64,000 nt of DNA from Diplosphaera chodatii. Lineage: Eukaryota; Chlorophyta; Trebouxiophyceae; Prasiolales; Stichococcaceae. The stretch covers positions 1,116,001 to 1,180,000 of the forward strand of contig JAALGY010000043.1 in assembly GCA_032358165.1 (NCBI GenBank). The letters run 5' to 3'. Both the position numbers and the translations under genes were made by a program. Every line of letters begins with the position of its first letter. Position 1 is the first letter of the stretch. The notes beneath the pieces are model-generated. The model was not told the DNA's origin. It searched no databases and saw only the letters and a program-made list of their open reading frames with translations. This document shows positions 14,516-26,885 of this stretch, piece after piece.

Positions 14516-15205
14516 CAGGTAAGTAAGGAGCGCTGCAGGGTTCTGCTTTTCTACCGTTGACGCATATGCTGCGCACTCAAGGTCGTGCTGCCGTCCTGAT
14601 CGTCCGTCAAAGCAAGATGCTGCTCATCGGCGGTGGCGCTGCTGAGACCCAGTGCTACCTGATCGAACCTGAGGTGTGTGCAGACTGCGTGGCAATACCA
14701 GCTCATACTCGGTAAAGCCTGTTGCCGTGAGCGATCAACTTATGAGCCCCGGCACCGCGGATTGCAACTTGTTGCTTTCGATGTTCCGGAACAGCATGCT
14801 GCAGTGTCTGCCCCCTGCCCTGCTGATGGTGGCCGATCAGATCAATCGCATCGCAGGCGACCTGTTAGACACCGTTCCACCGTTGCACCAGCATGTGTGA
14901 TGTCGTCCTGCCGAGTTGCTGCGCGCATCGCACATGAGGATTCCGTCTGGGAACGGACTGTGCATCACTGCACTTGCGTGCTAGCTGACCTGCTCCAAGT
15001 GCCAGCCGCAGGCGGACTCACTGGAGTCTGCTATAGCTTACACGGCCTTTGACATTTAGTCAGTCGATAGACATCATCGGCATAACAGGGCAGCTTCTGA
15101 CGCCTGCAGCACATAGACGTGGCGAACATTGCATCGTCAGTGACTAGAGGGCGAAATTGTCATAGCTGCATGTATCGATAGCCTTCATTGACGGTTGCAG
15201 CAAGG
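14516..15205. promoter_or_regulatory. Divergent upstream region of CCZ1 and DIS3L2
   Basis: Holds the 5' flanks of two head-to-head genes. I found no TATA box or coding exon that I would defend. Confidence 0.4.
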
Positions 15206-18200
15206 ATGGAGCGCGGGAACACCCCTGCAGGTGATCATATGTGCAGTGCACTGCCCCACAATCCAGGCCCACTCAGCACGTCCTGGACGACGGTCTCGAC
15301 GAAATGGACACAGTGCTGCACCTTGCTTTGCTGCTATACTGGCACATGTGTATCACATGCTGTGCTGCTTGCCTTGTCGCCAAGCAGGTCGTGGCATGGC
15401 ATGGCAGCCAGCGTCGGCATACTGGCGTGAGACGCCCCTCTGCCCAACCTGCACATCGTGCCCATCAGTCTTTAGGAGCGGATCTTCTGCCTGCCGTGCT
15501 GCAGGGACACATGCGATGGCAATCCCTGTCGCGGGGTCCTCCGGAGGCAGCTCCGCAGGCGGGACGCCGCGCTCCGGCAGCAGCCAGCCCCGTGCAATTG
15601 CCAGCCCGTTCTCGCAGCGTGCGACATACGTGGACAATGACGACGAGGACGAGCCGACCATTGATCCGGAGGATCTGTGGGCGCCGATGGGGACGCCGAT
15701 ACCGCCCGCCACAAGTAGGGCGCACTTGTTGCTGTATCAGACGAATAGCAGCTCCATCCTGATCATCTGCGTTCCCTGAACATCTTGACCCTGCACTCGT
15801 GCAGCGGGCTGGTGGGGCAAGAAGACGGCGGTGCGGGAGTATGCGCCGCGGCGGGCGCGCTCTGCGGCGGGCAGCCCGGCGACGCCCGCCACGGCGCTGC
15901 CCAGCGCGCGCAGCCGGCCCGCGCGGCCGCGCCAGCCGCACTTCCAGGCGTACTGGCAGCAGTCGCAGGTTGACGAGGGGCTTGCCTCAGGTGGGTCGGG
16001 TCTGGCTTGGCTGTCGTCTGTCTTGCACAGACGTCTGTTGAAAGACGCAGCAACAAGCGGCGACCATCTACGTGTTGTTTGATGGTCTGGTGCACTCAGA
16101 GGAGGAACATTGCTGACGGTCAATGCTGTCAGCTTTGGACTGGCGCCTGAATGCGGGCATGTCACTGCAGGGCACGTGTTCCAGGCTACCCTCAGGGTGA
16201 ACGCCGCCGACCGCAGCCAGGCGTTTGCCAGCATCGACGGCCTGAGCTCCGACATCCTGATCAAGGTGCTGCTGCCGAGCATGCAAGCGCATGGCACAGC
16301 ACAGCGCCTGTGTGGACGCATCGTTGCCTTTGGCCCAACATGGTGCGGACCACCAGAGCATATTCAGCAGAATAGTGTGGTCGTGTGCAGCCCGTCTGCA
16401 TGCTGACTGCTGCAAGGAACAGCTCACCGTGGAGTGACACTGCCCTACTGTGCCGTCGGCTTGCAGGGCGCGGCGCAGAACCGGGCAGTGGACGGGGATC
16501 AGGTGGCTCTGCACATCCTGCCGCTGGCGCAGTGGCACCACATGCGGGGCGGCGCTGTGCCCAGCGGCGACCTCTTTGCGACGCCCATGTCAGATCCGCC
16601 GCTGCGCCGGCTGCGCTCCGCATCACAGTCGGGGTACTGTCTCCATTGGATGACCTGCATCACAGCAGTCTGTGCAATGGCGGCTTACCAGCTGCAGTCT
16701 ACACAAGCATGCAGCGATTTTTGGCTGTCTGTAAGCTGCCTTTTACAAAGCAATCTGTTCTCCAGCCTAGGCATCTGAGAAACCTGAGCCTGCTGTGCCG
16801 CAGCACCCTGGGGCGGCGTGACAGTGACAGCAGCAGCGGCATGCTGCGGCGCACGTCACATACCACTCCTGTCGCCGCCATTCAGGAGGGCATTCTGGAC
16901 AATGGTGCCATTGGTGCGTGCTGCTGCGGCCAAACATCATACTGAGCGCTCGCATGCTGCAGTCGTGTGGATCAGCAGCAAAGTCGACAACACTGCAGAC
17001 AGTCACCCGTGGGTTGTCTGCTGCATGACCACTTGTATGCTGTATCAACCAGCACACCACCCTGCTGCTCACGCCTCACCAGGGGAGTTCCTCCCGTGCA
17101 CAGAGGAGGGCGAGGAGGAGGGCAGCACCTCGTCGCGCTCATCCGTCAGCAGCGTGGCGGCTCTGGCGGGCGCGGCCGATGAGGACGATGACGAGGGCCC
17201 AGGTGCAGGTCCTGCCTGTTGTCAGGCGGCGTCGGCGGCCAGCATACCACAGCACTGCGCAGCGGAGCCCTGGCTGTCCAAGGGACCCTGCTGCGCGCGG
17301 CAGGCCCGTGGGCGTGTGGCATCACGACGGCGCGCGCCCGTGTTGCAGGGTTCCGCATGAATCCGGAGGCGCTGAGCTCGGCGGCGGTGCTGGCGGCGGG
17401 GCGGTCCGCGCCGCACCCCGACAACACCGCGGCGACCCAGACCTGGCCCCGCACCCAGGGCCTGCCCGCCAGGTGCTGCCCCGCTCCTCCTGCCTGCTGC
17501 GCGGAAGCATGCTGGGGTGCACATGCGACAACCAAAGCGTGCCAGTGAGGGCAGTGTACAGCATGTGAGAGCGCGCAAGCCACCTGCAGCCTTCGGTGCA
17601 CCTGTTGATGGGTTGTCTGTCACAGGTGCTGGCACTCACCATCCTGAGGATCGACATAAAACGTGCACGCCGGTGACTCCCTGCTGGACGGTGACAACGG
17701 TTGCCCTGCGCGCACAGGTTTTCGGAGGCGCTGGAGCTGTCGCGGCCGCGGGCGGCGGGGGGCCTGTCGCAGGCGCTGCACTCGCCGCCGGCGCCGGGCG
17801 CCCCGCTGTCCGCCTCCTGGGAGGGCGCCCGCTCCAACTGGGCATCCAGCGGCTGGGGCGGCGCCCCGGGCGGCCTCACCGCCGCCGGCGGCGGTGCGCA
17901 CCCTGCTGTTATATGGCACTGAACTGGGGGTCTCAACCTGTGTGGCTAATGGTACCATAGGTTGTGGGCATCTTGACTCAGAAACAACTTTGTCCTGGGC
18001 CTCAGTGTGTAGGCTACATGGCTTGTAGGTGTCGCGTCAAGCATCATCAAACCCTTTAGGAACTCCAGGGCATTCGGAACGCAGGCCGGTGGGCGGGGCT
18101 GACGGCGCAGCGGGGCGGGCCGCTGCCGACGGCGGACCCGCCGCTGACGCCCGGCCGCCGCTTCGCCACCCGCAGCGCCTCCGCCGTCGTCATGCACGCG

Positions 18201-21200
18201 CCCTCCTCCGCCACCAGCGCCAGGCGCGCCCGCCTGCCCCCGGCTTCGCACGGTCACGCCATGTGCAGGGCATCCTGGGCTGGGACGCCTCAAGCACTTC
18301 TGGCCGTCATACGTGCTGGAACATAGTGACTGGTAGGGGCAAGAGAAGTCATGGCTTTGCATTTCCACCTGTACAACATCGTGGCATCATCGGATGCTGT
18401 TGTCGATCAGCGTGCACCCTGGCCTGCAGGAGCATCAGCAGCCTGGGGTCGCTGGAGGAGGAGGACGAGCCGGGGGAGCCCGAGCAGACGCCGGCGGCAG
18501 CCACCCAGGCGATGAACCAGCTGCTGGAAGCAGACCCCTACCTGCGTGCCACTGGCCAGGTGTGCTGGTGGCATGCAGTGCACAAGCATGTCCACCCTCT
18601 TCAGAGTTTGGCAGCAGCGTCGGGCCAGGCAAATCCACCAGCGCAGCTTCCAGTTGCGTGCACGGCTGCCTGGTGTCATGCGACGCCGCTTGCTGGTGGC
18701 AGGTGGTGCGCATCACTCGCCCCTCGCGGCGGCGGGGCGCGGTGGTGGGGGTGCTGCGGGAGGAGGGGGTGGCGGGGGGCGGCGGCGGGCTGCTGTTCCT
18801 CATGCCCCGCGACGCCCGCCTGCCCCGCGCCGTCGTCCAGGTGCGGCCCGCCCGCACGGACGCTGCCCCTCGGGCTGCCAGCCCGCCACACCCCACGGAT
18901 CCGACAGCGCAGCCAGCCGCCTCCCTTGCGCAGGGGCTTACCTGCCGAGCCGCCCCTCTGTGCGGCCTTGGCGCCTGTTGTGTTATGAGCTGTGCGTCAC
19001 CTCTCTAGCCTGTGCATGCGGTGGCAGCGCTTGCATGACGCCACGGCGGGTGTGGGCCTGCAGCCCAGCATGCTGCCGGCCGGCAGGCGCGGGGGCCTGA
19101 TGCGCGAGGCCGCGGAGGCGGATGCGGCGGCAGGCAGCGGCGGTCGCACCCTCGTGCAGGCGCGCATCGAGGACTGGGACGAGCGGCACCCCTTCCCCGC
19201 CGCCCGGGTCGAGGGCATCATCGGGCCGACGGGCGACCTGAAGTGCGAAACGGAGGCGCTGCTGGCCGCTGAGTCGGCCCCGGTGTCATCGGACTTCCCC
19301 GACAAGGTGCTGGCGGAGCTGCCCGCCCCGGGGTGGGCGGTGTCGGACGCCGAGCTGGCGGGGCGGCGCGACCTGCGGGCGGAGCGCGTGTTCTCCATCG
19401 ACCCCCCCACCGCACGGGACCTGGACGACGCGCTGTCGGTGCGGCAGCTGCCGGGCGGCGACCTCAGGGTGGGCGTCCACATCGCCGACGTCAGCCACTT
19501 CGTCAGGTGCGGCTGCCGGCTGCTCTGCCCCGTGGTGTCGCTGCCCGCCACCGCACCAAGGTGCCCACAGCGACCAGCATGGTTTCCAAGATCTCAAGAT
19601 ACGCACCGCATGGTGCGTTACGACGGCATGCTGCAGGGTGAGAAACATGGACATAGCATATCGCACAAGGTGCCAGCCGGTGTGAGTCCTTCGTGGTCGG
19701 CATGCTCAGGAGCGTCCGTGGTCATCGCATTTCTGGACTGCAGGCCCGGCACGGCGCTGGACGATGAGGCGCGGCTGCGGGGCACGTCGGTGTACCTGCT
19801 GGACCGGGTGGTGCCGATGCTGCCGCGCCGCCTGTGCGAGGAGCTGTGCAGCCTGCAGCCCGGCGGCCCCCGCCTCACCTTCTCCGTCATCTGGGACCTG
19901 TCCCCGGTGCGCGATCCTGCTGCAAATGTTGGACACACAGGGCACATGCTGCTGGGGGTTGAAGCAGCACACTGGCAGTGTGGTCACAGGAAGTGCTGCA
20001 GTCTTGCACACTGCCGCAACACAGCACACACACGATGTAGAGCGCCTTCGAACCGCTTTCCGAGCAGCGTCGCCGTGGCAGCTGCGTGCCAAGGGCTCGG
20101 CGTGCTCGGGAGTGCAGGAGGGCGAGATCCGCAGCCAGTGGGCGGGGCGCACCGTCATCTCCTCCGCCGGCAAGCTGGCGTACGGCCACGCGCAGGCGGT
20201 CATCGATGGCGACGCGCCCGCCCAGGCGCCCACCCAGCTGCACGGCGGACACACCTGGGAGCAGGCACGAAGCTCTGAACCACTTGCTTCATGCACAGAC
20301 ATTCGGCCATCCCAGGGATGCTGTAGTTGCTCTGCTGAGGCACTGCCCTACTCCTTGGCTTCAGCAACAGCAGCCTCCCGCGCTGGTGCGCTTGTACTGC
20401 AGGTCAGCTGCGCGAGGCCTTAACAGGCACTCACAATCCCCTGACGCCCTGCGCAGGTGGCGGACGATATTGCGGCGCTGCACGCGCTGGCGCAGCGGCG
20501 GCGGGCGGCACGGCAGGCGGCGGGCGCCCTGCGGCTGGACAACACCAAGCTCGACTTCCAGCTGGACGGCAGCGGGCAGCCCGTCGGCTGCAGCCCGCAC
20601 GAGCAGAGGTGACGCGGCGGCGCACCCTGCCGCGCCACCTGCTGACCTGCTGTGTCATTCACCAGTAATGTGAAGCTGCACCAGATGGCTGTGAGCACAC
20701 AGGCTTGACCAAATACAGCTCGACGCTGCAGGGAGGCCAACCAGCTGGTGGAGGAGTTCATGCTGCTGGCCAACATCAGCGTGGCGACGGCCGTCGCGGC
20801 GGCGTTCCCGGACCGCGCGTTGCTGCGCCGCCACCCGCAGCCCAACCCGCGCAAGCTGGCCGCCGCCGCCTCGGCCGCCAAGGACGCTGGTGTGCAGTGA
20901 ACCTCCAGCATGTCGGCTGACACCAAACCCTGTACCACCCTGGCTGCAGCGCTTGCATGTATCGGCTCAGGGCTGCTGCTGGCTGTGCCTGTCTGGTCTC
21001 TTCCAAGAGGCATTTGTCATGTGCGTGAATGCGCGAAGTGAAGGTGAGGCGATTGCACAACTGCTTGCCGGGCTGATGGTGACGACCGGTGACAAGCCGT
21101 GTCGTGCAGGCCTGGAGTTTGACACCACATCAGCCGGCGCGTTGGCGGCGTCGCTGCGGGCGATGAAGCAGGACCCGGACAATGCCGCTACCGCCGAGAT

Positions 21201-23062
21201 CCTGCAGCTGCTGTTCACCAAGCCCATGCAGGTGTGTGACTACTTTGACGATGAATGCTTTAGACAATGCCATCTTCCGGGTCATGCTGTGTGGCTCTGT
21301 TGCACTGCAATGTGCTGCTGCACTGCTGCACATGGCCTGGGCAGTAGGACTGCAGAGCTGTCACGCTGATTAGCATCACTCGCACCGTTCAAGGCTGCTG
21401 ACAGTAGCATGATACATGCGCCACGGGCCTGCAAGGAAACTTGCCACCTGGGTTCGTGACAACCCACACCTGTGAAGCGTGCGTGCGTGGCGTGTGTGCA
21501 GCTGGCGCAGTACTTCTGCACGGGCGACGTGGGCAAGGAGCAGTGGGGGCACTACGCGCTGGCCGTGTCCCGCTACACGCACTTCACCTCCCCCATCCGG
21601 CGGTACCCCGACGTGGTGGTGCACCGCCTGCTGGAGGCGGCCCTGCAGCGGGAGGCCCTGCAGCAGGACAGCCCGCAGGCGGCGCCGCAGCCGCCGGCGC
21701 AGCAGGGCGCCGTGTCAGATCCCCAGCAGCAACCTGGGGAGCAGGCAGCGGAGGCAGCGCCGCGGAATCGGCGGGAGCGCCGTGCGCCGCTGCAGCAGCA
21801 GTGGCAGCAGCAGCAGCAGCAGCAGCAGGAGGGGCCAGATCGAGCCTCCTCGCCAGCCCCAGGGTGAGCGTGTCTTTCTGTTGGTACGTTGGAAGGACTG
21901 CCGACCACTGTGCGAGGCAGATGTGGAAAACCGACAAAACCCCTTGCAACTGTGCTGCAGGCTGCCCAGCCCAGCGGAGGTGTCGGACATCGCGCAGCAC
22001 TGCAACGACACCAAGAACAGCGCCAAGCAAGTGCAGGCGCGTCTGCATGCTTGCATCTGCAGGCATCCAAGCTCGCGTGCAGACGCCAGCTGAAGCCGTG
22101 GCGTGTGGCAGTCTGGTCTTTTTCTGTGGCACGTGTCCGAGGGTGCACATCGCATCGGCAACCGGCAGCACTGAGAGGCGCCTAGCGCAGGAAGCAGTGT
22201 AGACTGTACATCTGACATGCTGTGACCACCTGCAGGACGCCGCCATCAAGCTGTATTTGGGCGCGCTGCTGGCCGCCAAGCCGGCCATTGCAGAGGGCAT
22301 TGTCACCTCGGCCAACGGCGGCGCTTGGTTCGACGTGTATGTGCCGCGCTTCGGCCACGAGGCCCGCATACAGACCGCCGACATGCCGTGCTCCTCCTCC
22401 TGGAGCGCCAGCACCAAGTGGGTCCTCTTCTTTGCTGGTGCTATCAATCTGCTCACCAATGCACTGATCGAGGTGCAGTGGCTGTTGGGAAACCTTGGCG
22501 TCATGCACACACCTCAAACATACTTTCAGCAAAGACGACTTGTTTGTCAACATGTCACCTTTCTTCGGAGGCGTTAGGATGGCTCACTGCACCATCTGTC
22601 GTTGCCATGGTGTTCTGCATGCTGTGGCTTTGGCGCGCAGGCCTGGTCATCGTACGGCTGACCCTGTGCACTGCTGCTGGTCGCAGGACGCTGACGCTGG
22701 AGGCGCCGCGGGACGCGCGGCGCCGCTCGCTGCCGGTGGGCAGCTCCTCCGGCGCGGCATCAGCAGCATCCGCCGCCGCCGCGGCCGCCCTGGCCGGGCT
22801 GCAGCGCAGCAGCGCCGGCGCGGCCGCCCGCGGCTCGGCCCCCGTCGGCAGCCCGGCGGCAGCGGGCAGCGGTGCGTCGGCGGCTGCAGGCAGCAGAGAC
22901 GTTCCAGCGGCGCCCAGCAACGAGGCGGGCCTGGCGCCGCTGGCGCTGCCGGCGCAGCTCCGCAACTTCAGCCGTGTGCCGGTGGTGCTGTCCGCGGGCG
23001 CCGGCGGCGCGGCCGGTCGGCCATTCGACATCACCGCACGCCTGCTGCTGCCGGCGCTGTGA
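15206..23062 (+). CDS. DIS3L2: DIS3L2/SOV-type 3'-5' exoribonuclease (RNB family)
   Basis: Processive cytoplasmic 3'-5' exonuclease; in animals DIS3L2 degrades uridylated RNAs, and the plant counterpart is SOV. Twenty-two exons: 15206-15230, 15505-15714, 15805-15990, 16171-16265, 16467-16627, 16804-16913, 17083-17202, 17349-17472, 17718-17893, 18085-18262, 18430-18559, 18703-18840, 19028-19506, 19744-19906, 20118-20264, 20457-20608, 20732-20889, 21110-21231, 21502-21863, 21961-22030, 22236-22417, 22687-23062; 1287 aa. Cold-shock-like segments: [20 protein letters not shown] and [15 protein letters not shown]. The catalytic core at 19387-19431 is [15 protein letters not shown] with the metal-binding aspartates intact. 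Other matches are [44 protein letters not shown] and [20 protein letters not shown]. There is no PIN domain, as in DIS3L2. Low-complexity inserts lengthen it, including a Gln run at 21805-21829. Intron 20265-20456 has a GC donor. The acceptor at 19028 is the least certain. Confidence 0.92.
21805..21829 (+). repeat. CAG trinucleotide run encoding polyglutamine
   Basis: About eight tandem CAG codons inside the DIS3L2 gene, within a Gln/Arg/Ala-rich insertion between the [11 protein letters not shown] motif and the exon at 21961. Confidence 0.85.
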
Positions 23063-23613
23063 GCAGTTGCAAAGCCTGCTGGTGTTCGTACGATCCAGCC
23101 ACCTCCCTCAACGGCGTTGTGCGAGCCATGGCGCGCGTTTGTGGTCGAGCGTCGTTCTGGCTTAGCGAGGTTTTCATTGCGTGCACTTGGAGGCAAGTGC
23201 TGAAGCATGCATGAGCTCGGTCTGGAGCAGGACTTGGAATGCCGGGGCTCTGTGCTGCTGGGATCATCCGTGTGTACCGTAGTCTGTTGCATCCGCGTAT
23301 ATGCTTGAAGATGAGGATTGTGCCAAGGTGCCATGTCACAGGATGCCGGCTGACTTTGCAAGAGCCATTTCCACCGGCAATTGCCGGTCTAGGGAAGAAT
23401 ACGTGTTCAGGGGTAGCCATGCCAATCTGTGCCATGCCATTTGGCAGCCACCGGTGTGAATTGATCAAGTGTTGATCTGTGCGTCGAGACTGATCAGCTG
23501 CAGATGTTTTGCATGCGTGCCAGTGCAAAGGTTGCCCAGCGCAGCAGACATGTTACAGTATGTAATAAGAAACCACGAACACGGCTGCCTGGCAGCAACA
23601 ATCTGGTACTGAA
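23063..23613. other. Intergenic, convergent 3' ends of DIS3L2 and CDIN1
   Basis: Apart from the palindromic poly(A) motif listed separately, I see no gene or repeat in this stretch. Confidence 0.5.
23553..23565. terminator. Palindromic poly(A) signal TTACA-GTA-TGTAA serving both strands
   Basis: TGTAA is the chlorophyte poly(A) signal. It is present here on both strands as an inverted repeat. It lies about 57 nt past the stop of the minus-strand CDIN1 gene and about 500 nt past the plus-strand DIS3L2 stop. Use by CDIN1 is likely; use by DIS3L2 is possible. Confidence 0.5.
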
Positions 23614-25400
23614 TCACATTTCGAGCCGCGGCAGCTGAATTAGATCCGTTGGCACATCCGTCAGCAGGACCAGTTGCTCTGCGGCGGCCTCTTTCTCCAA
23701 CTCCGCCACAAAGCCCGCCCAATAGATCACCGCCCCTGGGCCATACCGATTGACGTATTTGCTGTACTGCTCCTTCGTCTGCACCCTGCACATATCGTTT
23801 GCATGTCTGTATGGCTGAGCAGGAGTGTCAGTTTGATGTTTTGATGCAGGAGCATCTTGACACCAAGCATACATAGGGGCTATATGAGGTGCATTGCAAG
23901 CAGTGCACCTGTGCTGTGCGTCGTCACCAAAAGTGGCCTTGCTGTCTATCCAGCAAATGATTTTCCCGTTCTGAGTTGCGACCGGCACCTGCAGAAACCC
24001 ACTTGCTGCATGTTGCTGTACTTAGCTACGGCACCGGTCCATGCGTGCCAATCTTCGCTTTCGCCATGTAGAGGTGTTCAACATGTATGGCACATGACTT
24101 GTGAAAGCGAATGAATGGCACTCTTGGCCAGTGCTGGTGTGGCGTTGCAGCAAGGAGTTGACGTTCGAAGTCGCTCAGAAACACTACAGTTGATGCTTCA
24201 CTCGTGACCTGCAGCAGCACGTCGGGCGTCTTGATGTAGCCCTGCTCCCGCAGCGACTCCTCGCTCCAGAAGGGCACCCCCGCCGCCGCCAGCCCCCCGC
24301 ACAGCGCCGCCTCCCCCTCCAGCCCTGCAGCCGCAGCACGCCCACCAAGACCGTCATCATGAGGCCCGCTCGCAGCACGCAACAGACGGTACGAAATTGA
24401 AGCAATGCCAGCGGCCCCGCATGGCACATACCACACACTGTTGCAAGCTCGTGCCACAGCGAAGGGACTGTGCAGATGCTGGTCGGCTGTCCCTCCCTCA
24501 CCGGCGTTGTGCCGCACGGCGTCCATGGCGGGCGCCTGCAGCCAGTCGGCGGCCACGCAGCGGGCGACGTCCGCCTCCAGGCGCGCCAGCAGCTGGGGCG
24601 TGACGCTGGACTGCGAGGCGGGCGGCGGCGGGCAGCCCCGCAGCGCCGCCGGCTCCTTCAGCACGTCCGTCGCCCGCTGCAGGCAGCACACTAACGTTGC
24701 GGAGACATCAGCAGGGCTCTCGAACCTACAGGTGCCAAGATCGAGCTTGCAGAGCCGTGAGGCAAACATAGGAAGGTGCATGGAAAACGTATCTGGGACA
24801 TGGTTGCAGCCTCCATCAGCTGCTATGTTTCAACGGGCGAACACAGACAGAAAACATGTTTGTGTTGGGCACCTGCTTGGACAAGCCCAGCAGCGTGAGC
24901 AGGTGGCCGCGGATGACGATGCAGGGCGCAAAGTTGAGGCGGAATGCTTGCTCCAGCACATCCTCTCCCGCGCAGTACCTGCGAGATGCCAACAAAGGTG
25001 AGTATCAGTGCGCAAGGCAGTCGTCGCTTTGCACTGGCAAGTCTGCACCCCATCATCAAAGTGAGCGATTGTGGCACCACCTGCGGGCCTGCTCCTCATA
25101 ACCCGCCCGCAGCCGTGGCAAGTTGCGGACGATGTACTGCTGCGACTCCTGAGAGTATATGCTGATGACGGCCTCCGCAGACACGCTGCAGCCAAGCAGC
25201 AACCCCATTGCCTTGCACCTTGCACACTACCGTCAACCATGCCCCTGAAACCTAAGCAATGATGACTGGCCCTTTGCAAAGCGACAAAAAAGTCTGCAAG
25301 CGCACTCGAAACGGTCTGCGATCAGCTCCACGTGCGGCCAGGCGCCCGACGGAATGCTGCGCAGCAGCGCGGCGACCTGCCTGTAAACCGCCCGGCGCAT
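23614..25400 (-). CDS. CDIN1: CDIN1 (C15orf41)-like PD-(D/E)XK nuclease
   Basis: Homologue of the CDAN1-interacting nuclease, mutated in human congenital dyserythropoietic anaemia type I and related to archaeal Holliday-junction resolvase folds. Exons in coding order: 25400-25306, 25185-25081, 24978-24873, 24676-24502, 24324-24209, 23988-23909, 23785-23614, total 849 nt, 282 aa; human CDIN1 is 281. Collinear family segments: [38 protein letters not shown] with [46 protein letters not shown] and [16 protein letters not shown]. The catalytic centre is TPD followed by the D-S-K triad (human has E-S-K), so the PD-(D/E)XK pattern is kept. The start ATG lies just before the conserved YRQVAALLR helix. 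Its partner codanin-1 is not in this window. Biological role in algae is unknown. Confidence 0.9.
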
Positions 25401-26885
25401 TACAGCGCCCGCATCCAGCTACATGGCAGTTATCTGATGGACTCTCGCAGCGTCGCGACGCTGTTCATGTCGCAGCTTGGGTCGTTGATTGGTCTTCCCG
25501 TCAAGTAGGTGATCTGAGCAATGACCGGTGTGTTAGCAAGCACAAGACTGACGGTCGGTGTGAATGAGGCTTTCAATAACGATGTATAACTTCTCTTCCT
25601 TCAGCAAAAATAATGTAAGGAACAATGTGGCAAACATCACAAGAATCACATGCATTGACGTTTCTGCCATCCGGTAGCAGCAGTGGAAGCTGCTCCGGCG
25701 AAAAATGCGGCGGCTTGACTGTCCCCGTCATTTCCCAAGAACATGTGGAGATTTGTATTCATGAACGTTCAGAATAAAGCAAGGCACCATGTGCAGGTGC
25801 CCGACAAGTGTCTGTGCATGGAAGATCTCCTCTGCGATGGCACGTGTGTTTCTCTGCCCACGCCGAACCGCTTCCGTGCATATGTACAAAGGGGTGCCGC
25901 CCGTCCGCAGCCGTTTTGCACACTGCTCCTTGCCTTGCTGCGTCGAAATGTTATTCAAGGTGGTTGCTGGCTGGCTGTCCATGTGTTTCGTTGTCGCTTA
26001 TTGCACTCCACACCCTGACTCCAGCCTAGCGGAAGCGGTGGAAGTCCTGTCCATGTCACAGTCACACCCGCCTGTCCATGTCGCAGGCATTACGGCACCG
26101 TGGCCCTCTGGTGTCAGCAGAGCCCACAGCCGCTCAGACACCATCTCACACAATTCCCTCACGAAAAGCATCATGCCCGCCCACGGTGCTTGGCGTGCGG
26201 GCGGTGGCGGCAGGCGCCCGCCACCACCCCCAGACGACGAGGAGGCACGGCTTGAAGTCTGGACACGCGGCTGCATGCTGCTCGTGGGTGCTGTTGGATG
26301 CGCTGCAACTTTCACGCTGCTCAAGCGTCACGGCTCACCAGACGATCTCGTTGCGCAAATTAAGCGGCGCATCAGAGCCCTGGCCCCTGGACCCCTGGAG
26401 CCTGCAGCTTTGGAGGCTGCTGTCGGGGGTGCGTGCGCACCCCGGCGCTGTGCTGATGTCCGTCAGTGTGGAAATTGGTTCAGCGTTGCTGCAGACATAC
26501 TGCAGTATGGCTGTCTTGCAGGTCTTTCTGCACTTCAAACTGCTGCAAACTGCGCATGGTGGGTTATCATGGCGCGGCGCACGGTATTTCAGGTTTTCGC
26601 CGGGCACACGTTCATTCCACTGGCGGCCAGCAAGCTGCCGGGCGCCCTGCTGTCTGCACCAAGGACTTCGACCCTGAGATGCTTGCACATCCTTGGAGGC
26701 TGCACCGTGTTGTGGAGATTGTCACAACAGGAGAGCCGTTCGGTTGAGACGTCAGCCTCGATTACCTCTTCTTGATTGACACTGCCTGCCAGCTCGAGGG
26801 ATGCAAGCCACCATAGCTGCCAGATCCCAAAAATTTGCATCGGCCACCTCTAACGCCCTGCCTGCTGCACAAGAGCTGCCAGCCT
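25401..26885. other. Long interval without a firm gene
   Basis: Upstream of CDIN1 and downstream of the disordered-protein gene. A 328-codon plus-strand open frame (25789-26775) covers most of it. Only its 3' part resembles protein; that part is listed separately as a weak candidate. Confidence 0.4.
26173..26747 (+). CDS. Possible small membrane protein, exon structure unresolved
   Basis: The ATG at 26173 opens a Pro-rich start, a charged stretch (DDEEARLEVWTRG) and a hydrophobic segment (CMLLVGAVGCAATFTLL), then KRHGSPDDLVAQIKRRI. Downstream, a second frame contains ALLQTYCSMAVLQVFLHFKL and a third ends DPEMLAHPWRLHRVVEIV before a stop at 26747. The three pieces read like exons of one short protein with two hydrophobic helices. 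I could not find splice sites that join all of them cleanly. No family is recognised. It may be a chance open frame in GC-rich DNA. Confidence 0.25.
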
